Part shown: one piece after another, positions 46,706-56,800 of the stretch
Position numbering within the stretch: the stretch's first letter is position 1
Layout: every line of letters starts with the position of its first letter
Source of the DNA: Sphingomonas sp. CBMAI 2297
Lineage (GTDB): Bacteria; Pseudomonadota; Alphaproteobacteria; Sphingomonadales; Sphingomonadaceae
DNA length: 64,000 nucleotides
NCBI RefSeq assembly: GCF_029870595.1
Contig: NZ_JAPDIR010000001.1
Location: 248,001 to 312,000 of the forward strand
Reading direction: 5' to 3'
The notes under the pieces: model-generated
What the model was told of the DNA's origin: nothing
Database searches by the model: none
What the model saw: only the letters and a program-made list of their open reading frames with translations
Translations under genes and position numbers: made by a program

Positions 46706-48276
46706 ACGTGCAGGGCATAGCGCGGCCGGAGATGGCGTAGCGCACGCCAGGCGATCAGCGCGTTGACGAGGATCGGCAGCCAGCGCGGGGCCCAGGGCGC
46801 CGTGTCCGACGGGAACAGCACGGGCGTCACCACGATCGCGGCAGCGATGATCCAGGTGACGGGGCTGGTGACGACCTCGCGGCCGTCGGTGACGATCAGC
46901 AGGTGCTGCGGCAGCAGCAACAGGGCCGTGGCCGCCGCCAGCGGCATCAGCAGCGCCGGCGCCGGATGGAGCAGCAATGTCGCGAGCAGCGCCAGGGCAG
47001 GCACCGCCACCGCCAGGCCGGCGGTGCGGCGCAGCGGCTCCGATCCGGCCAGCGCGGCCTGCACCCGGTCGAACGCCCGGAAGCTGCCGAGCGCGGCGAA
47101 GACCATCGCGATGCCGCCGATTATCGCGGCGGCGCCCCGCGCCTGGAGCAGCAACAGCACCAGCCAGAGCAGCGGCGCGAGCCCGGGGGCCAGCATGCGG
47201 CGGAAGCGGTCGGCGGCTTCCGGGCCTTGCGCGGGCTCGGCGATCGCCAGCATCAGCACGGCGCCGAGCAGCCCGATGCCGATCGCGGCCCCGAGCTCCT
47301 GGGCGACGAACGGCGTCACCCCGGGCAGCAGGAGCAGCGCCGCGAGCGCGAGCATCTCATTGGCCGCCAGCCGCGCACCGGCCGGCCGGAGCCGGCGAAG
47401 CGAGATCCTGAGCGCGCTCAGCGCGGCGGCGGCCATTGCCGCGCCCGCCAGCACCGCGAGCCATGCGCCGAACGCGATTCCCGGATCGAGCAGGATCGCG
47501 GCAGCGGCGAACGGGAAGCTCCAGCCGGCGACCTTGATCGCCTCGATCCATGGCCGGGGGCGCTCGGCATGCGCTTCCCACCAGGCGCGCGCTTCGGGAT
47601 CGACCTCGGCGAGGCGGTGCGGGTGGCGATCGGCATGTTCCAGCCACTTGCGCACGTCCTCGGCCAGCCGCTTTCCCTCCTGACGGTCCGGCGGCGTGAA
47701 TGGCGCGCGCAGCAGCGCGAGGATCGGGTCGGGCCTGGCCTGATGCGCCCGGGCCGCCTGCGCGATTCGGTTCAGCTGGAGGATCCGGTCGATCGTGCCG
47801 GACTCGGGATCGCGCACGTCCCAGCCAAAGGCCGTAATCACTCGGCCGAGCATGCCGGTGGATTGCGGAACGGTGTCCAGCAGCAGCGCGGCGAGCCAGG
47901 GTTCGACGATCATCGCCGCATCGATATCGTCCACCAGCGCGGGCTCGAGCAGGATATCCAGCGCGGCGCCGACGCCGCCGGGATCGTCGCGCAGCGCCCG
48001 TTCCAGCTGGAGCAGCGCGGCCTCGGCCCGGTCGCGTGGCGCGGCGATCGGCGCGGTGGGCGCCGCCGCGCCTTCCGCCACCGCGAGCGCCGCCTCATAG
48101 GCCTCGCGCAGCGTGACGAAGGCGCGTGGATCGGCCTCGACATCGATCGCCTTGAGCGCGGCGGCATAGGCGCGGCGGATCGCCCTTGCGTCGCCGCTCG
48201 GAAAGATCACCGGATCCGTCGGGAAATCGGCGCCCCGGTTCATGCCCGGCGCCGCGATGCCATCGCCAATTTCCAT
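46702..48276 (-). CDS. J-domain-like polytopic membrane protein
   Basis: A 524-residue protein. The N-terminus has a degenerate J-domain-like helix pair (DARAIRRAYAAALKAIDVEA, then DPRAFVTLREAYEAAL) without the HPD motif. A helical soluble region to about residue 245 follows. The rest has roughly eight to ten hydrophobic spans (FPFAAAAILL, LAVLAGAAMAAAALSAL, MLALAALLLLPG, LLWLVLLLLQA and others). I chose the ATG at 48276, preceded by GAGGGGG; 48243 is an alternative. The function is unknown. The stop codon comes from the mobile element. Confidence 0.6.
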   Translation of the reverse strand: MEIGDGIAAPGMNRGADFPTDPVIFPSGDARAIRRAYAAALKAIDVEADPRAFVTLREAYEAALAVAEGAAAPTAPIAAPRDRAEAALLQLERALRDDPGGVGAALDILLEPALVDDIDAAMIVEPWLAALLLDTVPQSTGMLGRVITAFGWDVRDPESGTIDRILQLNRIAQAARAHQARPDPILALLRAPFTPPDRQEGKRLAEDVRKWLEHADRHPHRLAEVDPEARAWWEAHAERPRPWIEAIKVAGWSFPFAAAAILLDPGIAFGAWLAVLAGAAMAAAALSALRISLRRLRPAGARLAANEMLALAALLLLPGVTPFVAQELGAAIGIGLLGAVLMLAIAEPAQGPEAADRFRRMLAPGLAPLLWLVLLLLQARGAAAIIGGIAMVFAALGSFRAFDRVQAALAGSEPLRRTAGLAVAVPALALLATLLLHPAPALLMPLAAATALLLLPQHLLIVTDGREVVTSPVTWIIAAAIVVTPVLFPSDTAPWAPRWLPILVNALIAWRALRHLRPRYALHV

Positions 48277-48373
48277 ATCCCCCTCGGCCGATCCTGGCGG
48301 GATATCCCCTGCTCGACAAGCGCGGAACGATTGCCGATCGTGCCGCGTTCGCGGGCCTTGTAGGGAGGGCGCT

Positions 48374-49492
48374 GTGCCGGACGACGATTTCCTGATCTTC
48401 CGCCCCGACGATGTCGACCTCGCCCGCTCGCCCCTGCGCAAGGGCGTGCGGGAGGCTACCCATGTGCTCGGTGCCTTCAACCCCGGCTTCACGCGGCTGC
48501 CCGGGGGCAATCTGCTGCTGATGGTCCGCGTGGCGGAGGCGCTGCGCGACCCGGTGGACGGCGACCATGCCCGGGCGATCCGCTGGACGCCGCAGGGCTA
48601 TGTCCTCGATCGTCACCCGGTCGCCGGGATCGACATGGACGATCCGCGCCAGTTCGCCTTGAAGGACCGCAATCCGCGCCTGCTCGGTCTCACCTCGCTC
48701 TCCTGGCTGCTTCCCGTCGAGCTTGGGCCCGATGCCGCCCGGATCGTGAAGATCCACTACGACAAGGCGATCCAGCCTTCCGCCGCCTTCATGGACTATG
48801 GCGTGGAGGATGCCCGGATCAGCCTGGTCGGCGGCAGCTGGTGGATGACCGTCTGCGGAGTTTCGGCCGAGCGCCACTGCACCGCCATGTACCATTCGGT
48901 GAACGGGCTCGACTATACGCTGCTCGGCGTGGTGCTCGATCATCAGAACAAGGACATGGTCCTGTTCGAGGGCAGGCCGGGCGGCAGGTACATGGCGCTC
49001 ACCCGGCCGCTCGGCGAAGTCTATTTCGCCTATCCCGAGGACAGCCCCTGGCTGGGCGGCCCGTCGATCAACATGGCCCAGTCGCCCGACGGGCTGCACT
49101 GGAAGCCGCTCGACACGCCCGGCATCCGCGCGCGCAAGGGCACCAGCGCCACCCAGCGGATCGGCGGCGGCAGCCAGCCGGTGCTCACGCCCGCGGGCTG
49201 GATGCTGATCTATCACGGCGTCGAGAAGCAGGGCGCGGTCGGCGTCTATCGCAGCTTCTGGGCGCTGCTCGACCGCGACGATCCCTCCAGGATCCTGCGG
49301 CTGGAAGACGAAACGCCGCTGCTCGAAGCCGATCCGGCGCTCACCGCTCCGATCGCGCACCAGCTCTATCTGCCCAGCCCCGTCGTGTTCACCACCGGCG
49401 TCGCCGAGGCCGGCGACCATTATGTCGTCGCCAGCGGCGAGGCCGATCTCGCCTGCCGGATCACCCGCATCGCGAAGGAGCGCTTCCGTTGA
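48374..49492 (+). CDS. GH130-family glycoside phosphorylase/hydrolase
   Basis: A 372-residue five-bladed propeller enzyme resembling GH130 mannoside phosphorylases. Family features are FNPGFTRLPGGNLLLMVRVAE, the YGVEDARISLV strand with the catalytic acid region, WLGGPSINMAQSPDGLHW, and GGGSQPVLTPAGWMLIYHGV. The GTG start has AGGGAGGGC upstream. Its stop overlaps the GH13 start (TTGA). Together with GH13 and GT4 it suggests turnover of a specific oligosaccharide, possibly with mannose; this is inference. Confidence 0.78.
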   Translation: MPDDDFLIFRPDDVDLARSPLRKGVREATHVLGAFNPGFTRLPGGNLLLMVRVAEALRDPVDGDHARAIRWTPQGYVLDRHPVAGIDMDDPRQFALKDRNPRLLGLTSLSWLLPVELGPDAARIVKIHYDKAIQPSAAFMDYGVEDARISLVGGSWWMTVCGVSAERHCTAMYHSVNGLDYTLLGVVLDHQNKDMVLFEGRPGGRYMALTRPLGEVYFAYPEDSPWLGGPSINMAQSPDGLHWKPLDTPGIRARKGTSATQRIGGGSQPVLTPAGWMLIYHGVEKQGAVGVYRSFWALLDRDDPSRILRLEDETPLLEADPALTAPIAHQLYLPSPVVFTTGVAEAGDHYVVASGEADLACRITRIAKERFR

Positions 49493-51054
49493 ACGAATGG
49501 TGGAAATCGGCGGTCGTCTACCAGGTCTATCCGCGTTCCTTCCAGGATTCGGACGGCGACGGCATCGGCGACCTGAAGGGCATCGAGCGCCGGCTCGACG
49601 ATCTGCAGGCGCTTGGCATCGACGCGATCTGGATCTCGCCGATCTTCCCCTCGCCGATGGCCGATTTCGGCTATGACGTCGCCGATTATCGCGACATCGA
49701 TCCGCGGTTCGGCACGCTCGCGGATTTCGACGCGCTGCTCGCGGCGGCGCATGCGCGGGGCATCCGCCTGCTGCTCGACCTGGTGCCCAACCACAGTTCC
49801 AGCGCGCATCCCTGGTTCGAGGAGAGCCGCGCGTCGCGCGACAATCCCAAGCGCGACTGGTACATCTGGCGCGATGCCGGGCCGGGCGGCGGCCCGCCCA
49901 ACAACTGGATCAGCGATTTCGGCGGCTCCGCCTGGGAATGGGACGCGGCGACCGGCCAATATTATTACCACGCCTTTCTGAAGGAACAGCCCGACCTCAA
50001 CTGGCGCAACCCGGCGGTGCGCGCCGCGATGATGGACGTGCTGCGCTTCTGGTTCGCGCGCGGAGTCGACGGCTTCCGGATCGACGTGCTGTGGCACATG
50101 GTCAAGCATGCCGACCTGCCCGACAATCCGGTGAACACCGCGTGGCGGCCGGGCGAGCCCGATTATACTCGCGTCCACCAGCTCCATTCGGCCGATCAGC
50201 CCGAGGTCCATGACATCGCCGCCGAGATGCGCGCGATCGCCGACCGGTTCGGCGCCCGCGTGCTGATCGGCGAGATCTACCTGCCGGTGCCCAGGCTGGT
50301 CGGCTATTACGGAACGGCCGAGCGGCCGGGCGTGCACCTGCCCTTCAACTTCCAGCTGATCGGCGCGGAATGGAATGCGCGCGGCCTGGCCGCGATGATC
50401 GATGCCTATGAAGGCGCGCTGCCGCCGGGCGGATGGCCCAATTGGGTGCTCGGCAATCACGATCGCCCGCGCATCGCCACGCGAGTCGGCCCGGCGCAGG
50501 CGCGCGTCGCGATGATGCTGCTCCTGACGTTGCGCGGCACGCCGACGCTCTATTATGGCGACGAGATCGGCATGGAGGACGTGGCGATCCCGCCCGACCT
50601 GATCCGGGACCCGCGCGAGCTGAACGACCCCGGCATCGGGCTGGGCCGCGATCCGGTGCGCACGCCGATGGCCTGGGACGATTCGCCGAACGCCGGGTTC
50701 AGCGCCGCCGATCCGTGGCTGCCGCTCCACCACGACTGGCTGGCGCGCAACGTCGCCGCGCAGCGCGGCGATCCCGCATCGATGTGGCGGCTCACCCGGA
50801 AGCTGCTGCGCCTGCGCCATGCCCACCCCGCGCTGCGGCTCGGCGACTATCACCCCGTGGACGCGAGCGGCGATCTGCTCGCCTGGGAGCGCCGGCTCGG
50901 GCAGGACCGGCTGCTGGTGGTGCTCAATCTCGGCGGCCGGCCGCAGGGCTTCGCCATTCCCGAATGGGCCGAGGGGTTCCGCGTGCTCGCCGCGGCGCGC
51001 GGCGGCGCCGATCCCGCGCTGCTCGGGCCCGATGAAGGCTATGTCCTGGGATGA
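49489..51054 (+). CDS. GH13 alpha-glucosidase-like enzyme
   Basis: A 521-residue alpha-amylase-family enzyme of the oligo-1,6-glucosidase/trehalose-enzyme type. The calcium-type loop DSDGDGIGDLKGI is near residue 18. The catalytic nucleophile is D199 (GFRIDVLW), the acid/base E262 (IGEIYLP), and the transition-state stabiliser D325 (GNHDRPR). The TTG start overlaps the GH130 stop. The substrate could be an alpha-glucoside produced together with the GH130 enzyme. No signal peptide is seen, so it is cytoplasmic. Confidence 0.87.
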   Translation: MNEWWKSAVVYQVYPRSFQDSDGDGIGDLKGIERRLDDLQALGIDAIWISPIFPSPMADFGYDVADYRDIDPRFGTLADFDALLAAAHARGIRLLLDLVPNHSSSAHPWFEESRASRDNPKRDWYIWRDAGPGGGPPNNWISDFGGSAWEWDAATGQYYYHAFLKEQPDLNWRNPAVRAAMMDVLRFWFARGVDGFRIDVLWHMVKHADLPDNPVNTAWRPGEPDYTRVHQLHSADQPEVHDIAAEMRAIADRFGARVLIGEIYLPVPRLVGYYGTAERPGVHLPFNFQLIGAEWNARGLAAMIDAYEGALPPGGWPNWVLGNHDRPRIATRVGPAQARVAMMLLLTLRGTPTLYYGDEIGMEDVAIPPDLIRDPRELNDPGIGLGRDPVRTPMAWDDSPNAGFSAADPWLPLHHDWLARNVAAQRGDPASMWRLTRKLLRLRHAHPALRLGDYHPVDASGDLLAWERRLGQDRLLVVLNLGGRPQGFAIPEWAEGFRVLAAARGGADPALLGPDEGYVLG

Positions 51055-52058
51055 GGATCGCGATGCTCGCCCCGATCGCCTGGCGCACGCCGCCGCGCCA
51101 TTATGGGCCCTGGGAGCTGGTGACGAGCCTGCTCACCGAGGCACTGGTCGCGCGCGGGATCGACGTCACCCTGTTCGCCACGCGGGATTCGATCACCGCC
51201 GGCACGCTCGATGGCGTGGTGCCCGCCGGCTATGAGGAAGATCCGGGGATCGATGCGAAAGTGTGGGAATATGCCCATCTGGCGCATCTCTTCGAACGGG
51301 CGGACCGGTTCGACCTGATCCACAACCAGGCCGATTTCCCCGCCCATGCCTTTTCCCGGCTCGTCGCCACGCCGATGGTGACGACGATCCACGGCTTCTC
51401 CAGCCCGCGCATCCTGCCGATGTACCAGCCGTTCGAGGACAGGGTCCATTATGTCGCGATCAGCGCGGCCGACCGGCATCCGGCGCTCGCCTATGCCGCG
51501 ACGATCCATCACGGCATCCGCCTGGGCGAATTTCCCTTCGAGGCGGATGGCGGCGAGGACCTGCTGTTCTTCGGCCGCATGCATCCCGACAAGGGCGCGG
51601 CCGAGGCGGTCCATGTTGCGCGCGCCACCGGGCGGCGGCTGAACCTGTACGGCATCATCCAGGACCAGGGTTATTTCGACCGCGAAGTGGCGCCCTTTCT
51701 CGACGCGCACATCGTCTATCACGGACCGGTGGGCGGGCCGGAGCGGCTGCGTGCGCTCGGCAAGGCGCAGGTGCTGCTCCACCTGATCAATTTCGACGAA
51801 CCCTTCGGCCTTTCGGTGATCGAGGCCATGGCCTGCGGCACGCCGGTGATCGCGATCGATCGGGGCTCGATGCCCGAGCTGATCGCCGATGGCGAGACCG
51901 GCTTCCTGGTCGATTCGGTGGGCGCCGCGATCACGGCACTGGCCCGGGTGGAGTCGATCGATCGCGCCGCCTGCCGCGCGCGGGTGGCGGCGCATTTCTC
52001 GGTCGAGGCGATGGCGGACCGCTATATCGACCTGTACCGGCGGATATTGGGCCAATAG
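51051..52058 (+). CDS. GT4-family glycosyltransferase
   Basis: A 335-residue GT-B fold transferase. Its start MRIAMLAPIAWRTPPRHYGPWE contains the loop that contacts nucleotide sugar donors in GT4 enzymes. The C-terminal domain has GRMHPDKGA and the E-x7-E motif region NFDEPFGLSVIEAMACGTPV. The ATG overlaps the GH13 stop. A transferase with two glycosidase-type enzymes in one coupled operon points to intracellular synthesis and remobilisation of a small glycan or glycoside. Confidence 0.86.
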   Translation: MRIAMLAPIAWRTPPRHYGPWELVTSLLTEALVARGIDVTLFATRDSITAGTLDGVVPAGYEEDPGIDAKVWEYAHLAHLFERADRFDLIHNQADFPAHAFSRLVATPMVTTIHGFSSPRILPMYQPFEDRVHYVAISAADRHPALAYAATIHHGIRLGEFPFEADGGEDLLFFGRMHPDKGAAEAVHVARATGRRLNLYGIIQDQGYFDREVAPFLDAHIVYHGPVGGPERLRALGKAQVLLHLINFDEPFGLSVIEAMACGTPVIAIDRGSMPELIADGETGFLVDSVGAAITALARVESIDRAACRARVAAHFSVEAMADRYIDLYRRILGQ

Positions 52059-52088
52059 CCGTCATCCCGGCTTGCACCGGGATGACGG
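52059..52088. repeat. REP palindrome filling a convergent junction
   Basis: CCGTCATCCCGG and CCGGGATGACGG are perfect 12-base arms around CTTGCA. The palindrome is exactly the 30 bases between the GT4 stop and the stop of the convergent desulfhydrase gene. It could act as a two-way transcription stop or mRNA end stabiliser. Confidence 0.75.
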
Positions 52089-53087
52089 TCAAGCCGCGAA
52101 AGCCGGCTGATATGCGTAGAGTCCCGGCGTGCCTCCGGTCATCACGAACAGCACGTCGCCGGTGAACCGCCCCTCGGCCAATCCCGCCAGCACGCCCGCG
52201 AACGCCTTGCCGCTATAGACCGGGTCGATCAGCAGCCCTTCCGCTCGCGCCATCAGCCGCACCGCGGCAAGCATCGCCTCGGTCGGGATGCCATAGGCCT
52301 CGCCGCGCTGCGAGCCGTCGATCCGGATATCGTCGTCTACCAGCGGATCGCAGGCAAGCGCCGCCAGCGTGTCGTTCGCCAGGGCCCGCGTATGGTTCCG
52401 CGCTTCCTCAACTTCTGCCAGCACGGTGAAGGACAGCACGCGTCGCGGATCATCTCCCGCGGCGGCCAGGCCGGCAACAAGGCCGGCATGCGTGCCGTGG
52501 CTGCCATTGGCGACGATGATCGTTTCGAAGCGGAGGCCTAGCTCGGCCTCCTGCGCCCGGATCTCGTCCGCGCAGGCGGCATAGCCGAGCGCGCCCACCG
52601 GCGAGGATCCGCCCGCGCCGACGACATAGGCCTTGCGCCCCTCGGCCTGAAGCTCCTTTGCCCGCGCGCGCGCCGCGGCAAGCGCGTTGCTCCCGGATGG
52701 CAGGTGGTGCACCGTCGCCCCGAACAGCGCGTCGAGCAGCTGGTTGCCGTTATGCCGATATGCCTCGTCCTCGCGCGGCACCGTGTCGGTCAGCATCAGC
52801 TCTGCGGCGAGGCCCATCCGCGCCGCCGCCGCCGCGCTCAGCCGGGCATGGTTGGATTGCCGCGCGCCGGTGGTGACGAAGGTGTCGCAGCCCTGGGCGA
52901 TCGCCGCACCGAGCAGGAATTCGAGCTTGCGCAGCTTGTTGCCGCCGCCACCCAGGCCCATCAGGTCGTCGCGCTTCGCGAACAGGCGCGCACCCTTCAG
53001 CCCCAGCGCCGCCTCGATGCGCTCCAGGCGCTGGATCGGGGTCGGTGCATCGAACAGGCGGATGCGGGGGAAGGTGTCGAGGTTCAT
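52089..53087 (-). CDS. PLP-dependent D-cysteine desulfhydrase / ACC deaminase family enzyme
   Basis: A 332-residue fold-type II PLP enzyme. The PLP lysine is K51 in GGGGNKLRKLEF. S/N-rich substrate contacts are in TTGARQSNHARLSAAAA, and later GAGGSSPVGALGY and MTGGTPGLYAY form the phosphate and C-terminal cofactor regions. D-cysteine desulfhydrase and ACC deaminase share this pattern; the former is more common in such genomes. I chose the ATG at 53087 because the family starts there; ATGs at 53123 and 53138 would extend it. Confidence 0.83.
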   Translation of the reverse strand: MNLDTFPRIRLFDAPTPIQRLERIEAALGLKGARLFAKRDDLMGLGGGGNKLRKLEFLLGAAIAQGCDTFVTTGARQSNHARLSAAAAARMGLAAELMLTDTVPREDEAYRHNGNQLLDALFGATVHHLPSGSNALAAARARAKELQAEGRKAYVVGAGGSSPVGALGYAACADEIRAQEAELGLRFETIIVANGSHGTHAGLVAGLAAAGDDPRRVLSFTVLAEVEEARNHTRALANDTLAALACDPLVDDDIRIDGSQRGEAYGIPTEAMLAAVRLMARAEGLLIDPVYSGKAFAGVLAGLAEGRFTGDVLFVMTGGTPGLYAYQPAFAA

Positions 53088-53133
53088 CGAGGATATCACC
53101 AGGGAATCGAGTTGAGGGTTCATGCGCATAATA

Positions 53134-53162
53134 GCCATCCCCGCCCGCGCGGGAATGACGGA
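53134..53162. repeat. Degenerate REP palindrome
   Basis: CCATCCCCGCCCGCGCGGGA followed by ATGACGG. The arms CCCGC/GCGGG are intact but the outer CATC/AATG pair is imperfect. It lies between the desulfhydrase gene and the small secreted protein, both on the minus strand. Confidence 0.5.
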
Positions 53163-53198
53163 GACAGGTTCGAAACCCGCCGGTATCGCGTACGGATC

Positions 53199-53672
53199 CT
53201 AGAGCGCCGGCTTGCAGCCACGCGTCTGATAGACGCCGCGCAGGAAGCCGCGGCGCGCGAAGCCGGCGTCGACCGCGGCGTTGAGCTCGCGCTGCGCCGA
53301 TGCCGCGCCGCTGACTTCGCGGACGATGCCGCGGAACGGCACGATCAGCCCGGCCACGGTGTCGCCGGTGACCTTGACCTTGCGGCTCTTCTTGCGATCG
53401 ACCCCGCCGACGAAATCGGGGCCCAGCGCTTCGCCGAGCTCGTCGAACGCCGCTGCGATGCGCGCGCATTTCGACAGGCCGGACAGGCTGTAGGGCGCGG
53501 CCGCGGCGCGTTGGAGCACCGGCGGGATCTTGGTCTTGACCACGCCGACATCCTTGGCGGGCTGCTCGGCGATCTCGCCCGCGCGATCGCCCGTCGATTG
53601 CTTGTCCTGGGCGAAGGCCGGGCCGGCGGCGAGTGCCGCCACGGCCATGCCGATCCAAAGGCTCGATCGCAT
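53199..53672 (-). CDS. Small secreted protein of unknown family
   Basis: A 157-residue exported protein. The signal peptide MRSSLWIGMAVAALAAGPAF is followed by AQDKQ. The mature part contains two cysteines (LSKCARI and TRGCKPAL at the very end), so a disulfide is possible. It has a basic strand (RKKSRKVKVTGDTV) and a helix (SAQRELNAAVDAGFARRG). An AGGAGGAAA site precedes the ATG. It lies 50 bases after the small membrane peptide of the smc operon. I do not recognise it. Confidence 0.65.
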   Translation of the reverse strand: MRSSLWIGMAVAALAAGPAFAQDKQSTGDRAGEIAEQPAKDVGVVKTKIPPVLQRAAAAPYSLSGLSKCARIAAAFDELGEALGPDFVGGVDRKKSRKVKVTGDTVAGLIVPFRGIVREVSGAASAQRELNAAVDAGFARRGFLRGVYQTRGCKPAL

Positions 53673-53722
53673 GTATTTCCTCCTGTTGCCCATCCTATCG
53701 AACCGTTCGACGCGCGTATCGA

Positions 53723-53866
53723 TCACAGGTTCCACCAGAGAAGGGCGACGAGCAGCGCGATGCCGAGGATCGCCACCAGGCAGCCGGCCATTCCGTGGCG
53801 TTGCGCGATGAGCCGGCCCACCGCTTCCAGGCCTTCCTGGAGCACGGCCTCGATCAGGAAGGTCAT
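53723..53866 (-). CDS. 47-residue membrane peptide coupled to smc
   Basis: A short frame whose ATG shares bases with the smc stop (ATGA). The peptide has an amphipathic N-terminal helix (MTFLIEAVLQEGLEAVGRLIAQ), a HGMAG turn and one hydrophobic span (CLVAILGIALLVALLWWNL) near the C-terminus. Single-span small proteins of this form are often real but are missed by annotation. The translational coupling and codon composition support it. No family is recognised. Confidence 0.55.
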   Translation of the reverse strand: MTFLIEAVLQEGLEAVGRLIAQRHGMAGCLVAILGIALLVALLWWNL

Positions 53867-56800
53867 TCCGCCGCCAACAGGCTCTCGGCCCCGCCGAGAT
53901 CGACCGAGACCAGCCGGCTCACGCCGCGCTCCACCATGGTCACGCCGAATAGCCGGTGCATGCGGCTCATCGTCGCGGCATTGTGGGTGACGATCAGATA
54001 GCGAGTCGCGGTCTCCTGGGTCATCCGCTCGAGCAGGTCGCAGAAGCGATCGATATTGGCGTCGTCGAGCGGCGCGTCGACTTCGTCGAGCACGCAGATC
54101 GGCGCGGGATTGGTGAGGAACAGCGCGAAGATCAGCGCGACGGCGGTCAGCGCCTGCTCGCCGCCCGAAAGCAGCGTGAGCGACTGGAGCTTCTTGCCCG
54201 GCGGCTGCGCCATGATCTCCAGGCCCGCTTCGAGCGGATCGTCCGAATCGATCAGCTCCAGATGGGCCTGGCCGCCGTTGAACAAGGTGGTGAACAGCCG
54301 GCGGAAATGCTGGTCGACCGCTTCGAAGGCGGCGAGCAGCCGCTGGCGCCCCTCCCGGTTGAGCGTGCCGATCGAGCCGCGCAGGCGGTTCACCGCCTGG
54401 GCCAGCTCGTCGCGCTCGGCGGCGTTGGTGGTGAAGGCGGCCTCCAGCTCGGCCAGCTCGGTCTCGGCGACCAGGTTCACCGGCCCGATCCGCTCGCGCT
54501 CGGCGTTCAGGCGTTCGTGCGCGGTCGATTCGTCCTCGGGCGTGCGCACCGTGGCTTCCTCGAACCCGGCTTTCTGGGGCAGCAGCGGCGGCGGGCATTC
54601 GAAGCGCTCGCCCGAGATGCGGCCCATCTCGATGCGGCGGGCTTCCTGGTTCTCGGCGCGGGCCGCGGCGCCGGCGCGTTCCTCGCGCGCCTGGGCGAGG
54701 ATCTCGTTGGCGCCGCGCACCGCGCCTTCGGTCTCGCGCACTGCCAGCTCCGCCTCGCGCTCGGCGGCCTGGGCGGCGGCGCTTTCGATGCGCGCCTTCT
54801 CGGTCGCGGCCTCGGCCTCGGCGAGCTGGGCTTCGAGCTGGGCCGGCCGGCCGGCCAGCGCGTCGCTCTCCTCGGCGAGCTGAGCCGCGCGCTTGTCCAT
54901 TTCCGTGGCGCGCCGCGCGGCCTCGCCGGCGCGCGACTTCCAGCCCTTGGCCTCGGCGCCGGCGGCGGCGTGGCGCTCGCGCGCGCCGGCGATCTCGCGC
55001 TCCAGCGTGCCGCGCTCGGCGCGGGCCGAAGCGGCGGCGGCGCGCTTGCCCTCGGCATCGGTGGAGAGCGCGGCGACGCGGGCGCGCGTGTCGGTGCCGT
55101 CGGGCAGGGCGGCCTTGGCTGCCTCGGCGCGATTGCGTTCGGTCGCCGCCTCGTCCTGCTCGGCGGCGATGCGGCGGATGCGGGAATCGAGATCGGCGCG
55201 CTGCGAATCGAGCCGTTCGAGCTGCGCGGCGGCCCGGTCCTCGGCCCGGCCGGCCTCGCGCCCGGCATTCTCCGCATGGTCGAGCACGCGGCGGCAATCC
55301 GCGGCGGCGCGGCGCGCCTCGGCGATATTGTCCTCGATCCGGCGCAGCTCGGCATCGGCGCCTTCGACCGCGCGCACTGCGGCCGGCCGGGCCTTCTCGA
55401 TCGCGCCGAGCCGGTTGACCCGCACCAGCCGCTCCGCCGCGGCCGCGCCGCCCGATCTGGCGACATAGCCGTCCCAGCGGCGCAGCATGCCGCCGAGCGT
55501 CACCAGCCGCTGGCCGACCGCGAGCGGCTGGCCGTCATCCGCCTCCGCCACCAGCACCTGGGCCAGGCGGCGCGACAGCCCGGCCGGCGCCCGGACATGC
55601 GCGCCGAGCGGCGCGGTGCCCGGCGGCGCGGCGGGATCGCCCGGCCGCGGCTCGGCGCCCGCCCAATAGCGCTCGGCACCGGTATCGAGCCCGGCCTCGA
55701 GATCGTCGCCCAGCGCCGCCGCCAGCGCGCGCTCATAGCCGGCATCGACCTTCAGCTTGTCGAGCAGCCGGTCCTTGTCCGAAGGCCGGGTCGCCTTGGC
55801 CAGCGCGGCGGCCTCGCTGTCGAGCTGGGCGAGCTCGGCATGGGCAGTGGCGCGTGCCGCCTGGGCATGGTTGCGCGCCTCGATCGCCGCGCGTTCCTCG
55901 GCATCGGCGCGGGCCAGGCCGGTGCGCGCGCTCTCGGCCTGGCGGAGCGCCTGGGCGCGCGCCTCGGCCGCGCGGGCCTTCTCCGCCTGCAGCGGCTCGG
56001 GATCGGGCAGGGCTCTCAGCTCGGCATCGATCCGCGCCCGATCGCGTTCGGCGCGTTCCGCCCGGGTGCGGGCCGCCGCCAGCGCGGCCTCGGCGACGCG
56101 TGCCTCGGCGGCTTCGCTCGCCTGCGCGGCCAGCGCCTGGGCCAGCGCCACCTCGGCATCGCGGGCGGCGCGTTCCGCCTCGGCCAGCGCGGTATCCAGA
56201 TTGGGCATGCGCGCGGTCGTCTCGGCGATGCGCGTGTCGAGCGCCTTCGCCTCTTCCTCCAGCCGGGCCAGCGCCTCGGCGGCGTCGCGGGCGAGCGCGC
56301 CCTCGCGGCCGCGATCCTCCTCCAGCCGGCGCACCGAATCCCGCACCTCGGCGATCCGCCGCTCGATCGCCGCCTTGTCCGCGCGCAGCGTGGCGAGGCC
56401 GTGCATCGCCTCGCTCGCCCGGTCGCGCACCGCCAGCGCCTCGGCGCGCAGCGTGGCGAGCTTCTCCGCCGCCGCCTGCTGCACCGCCACGGCCGAATCA
56501 TGGGCGCGGGTCCGCTCGGCGACCAGCGCCTCGGCCGCGGCCGCTTCCTTCCTGGCCGCGTCCGCCGCCGCCGCCGCATCGCGCCAGCGCGCGAAGATCA
56601 TCCGCGCCTCGGCGACGCGGATCCGGTCCGAAAGCTCGCGATAGCGCTCGGCCTGGCGCGCCTGGCGCTTGAGCTGGGCGGCGCGCGTCTCCTGGTCGCC
56701 GATCACTTCGTCGAGCCGGGCGAGATTGGCCTCGGTCGCGCGCAGGCGCTGCTCGGCATCCTTGCGGCGGACGTGCAGCCCGGCGATGCCCGCCGCCTCT

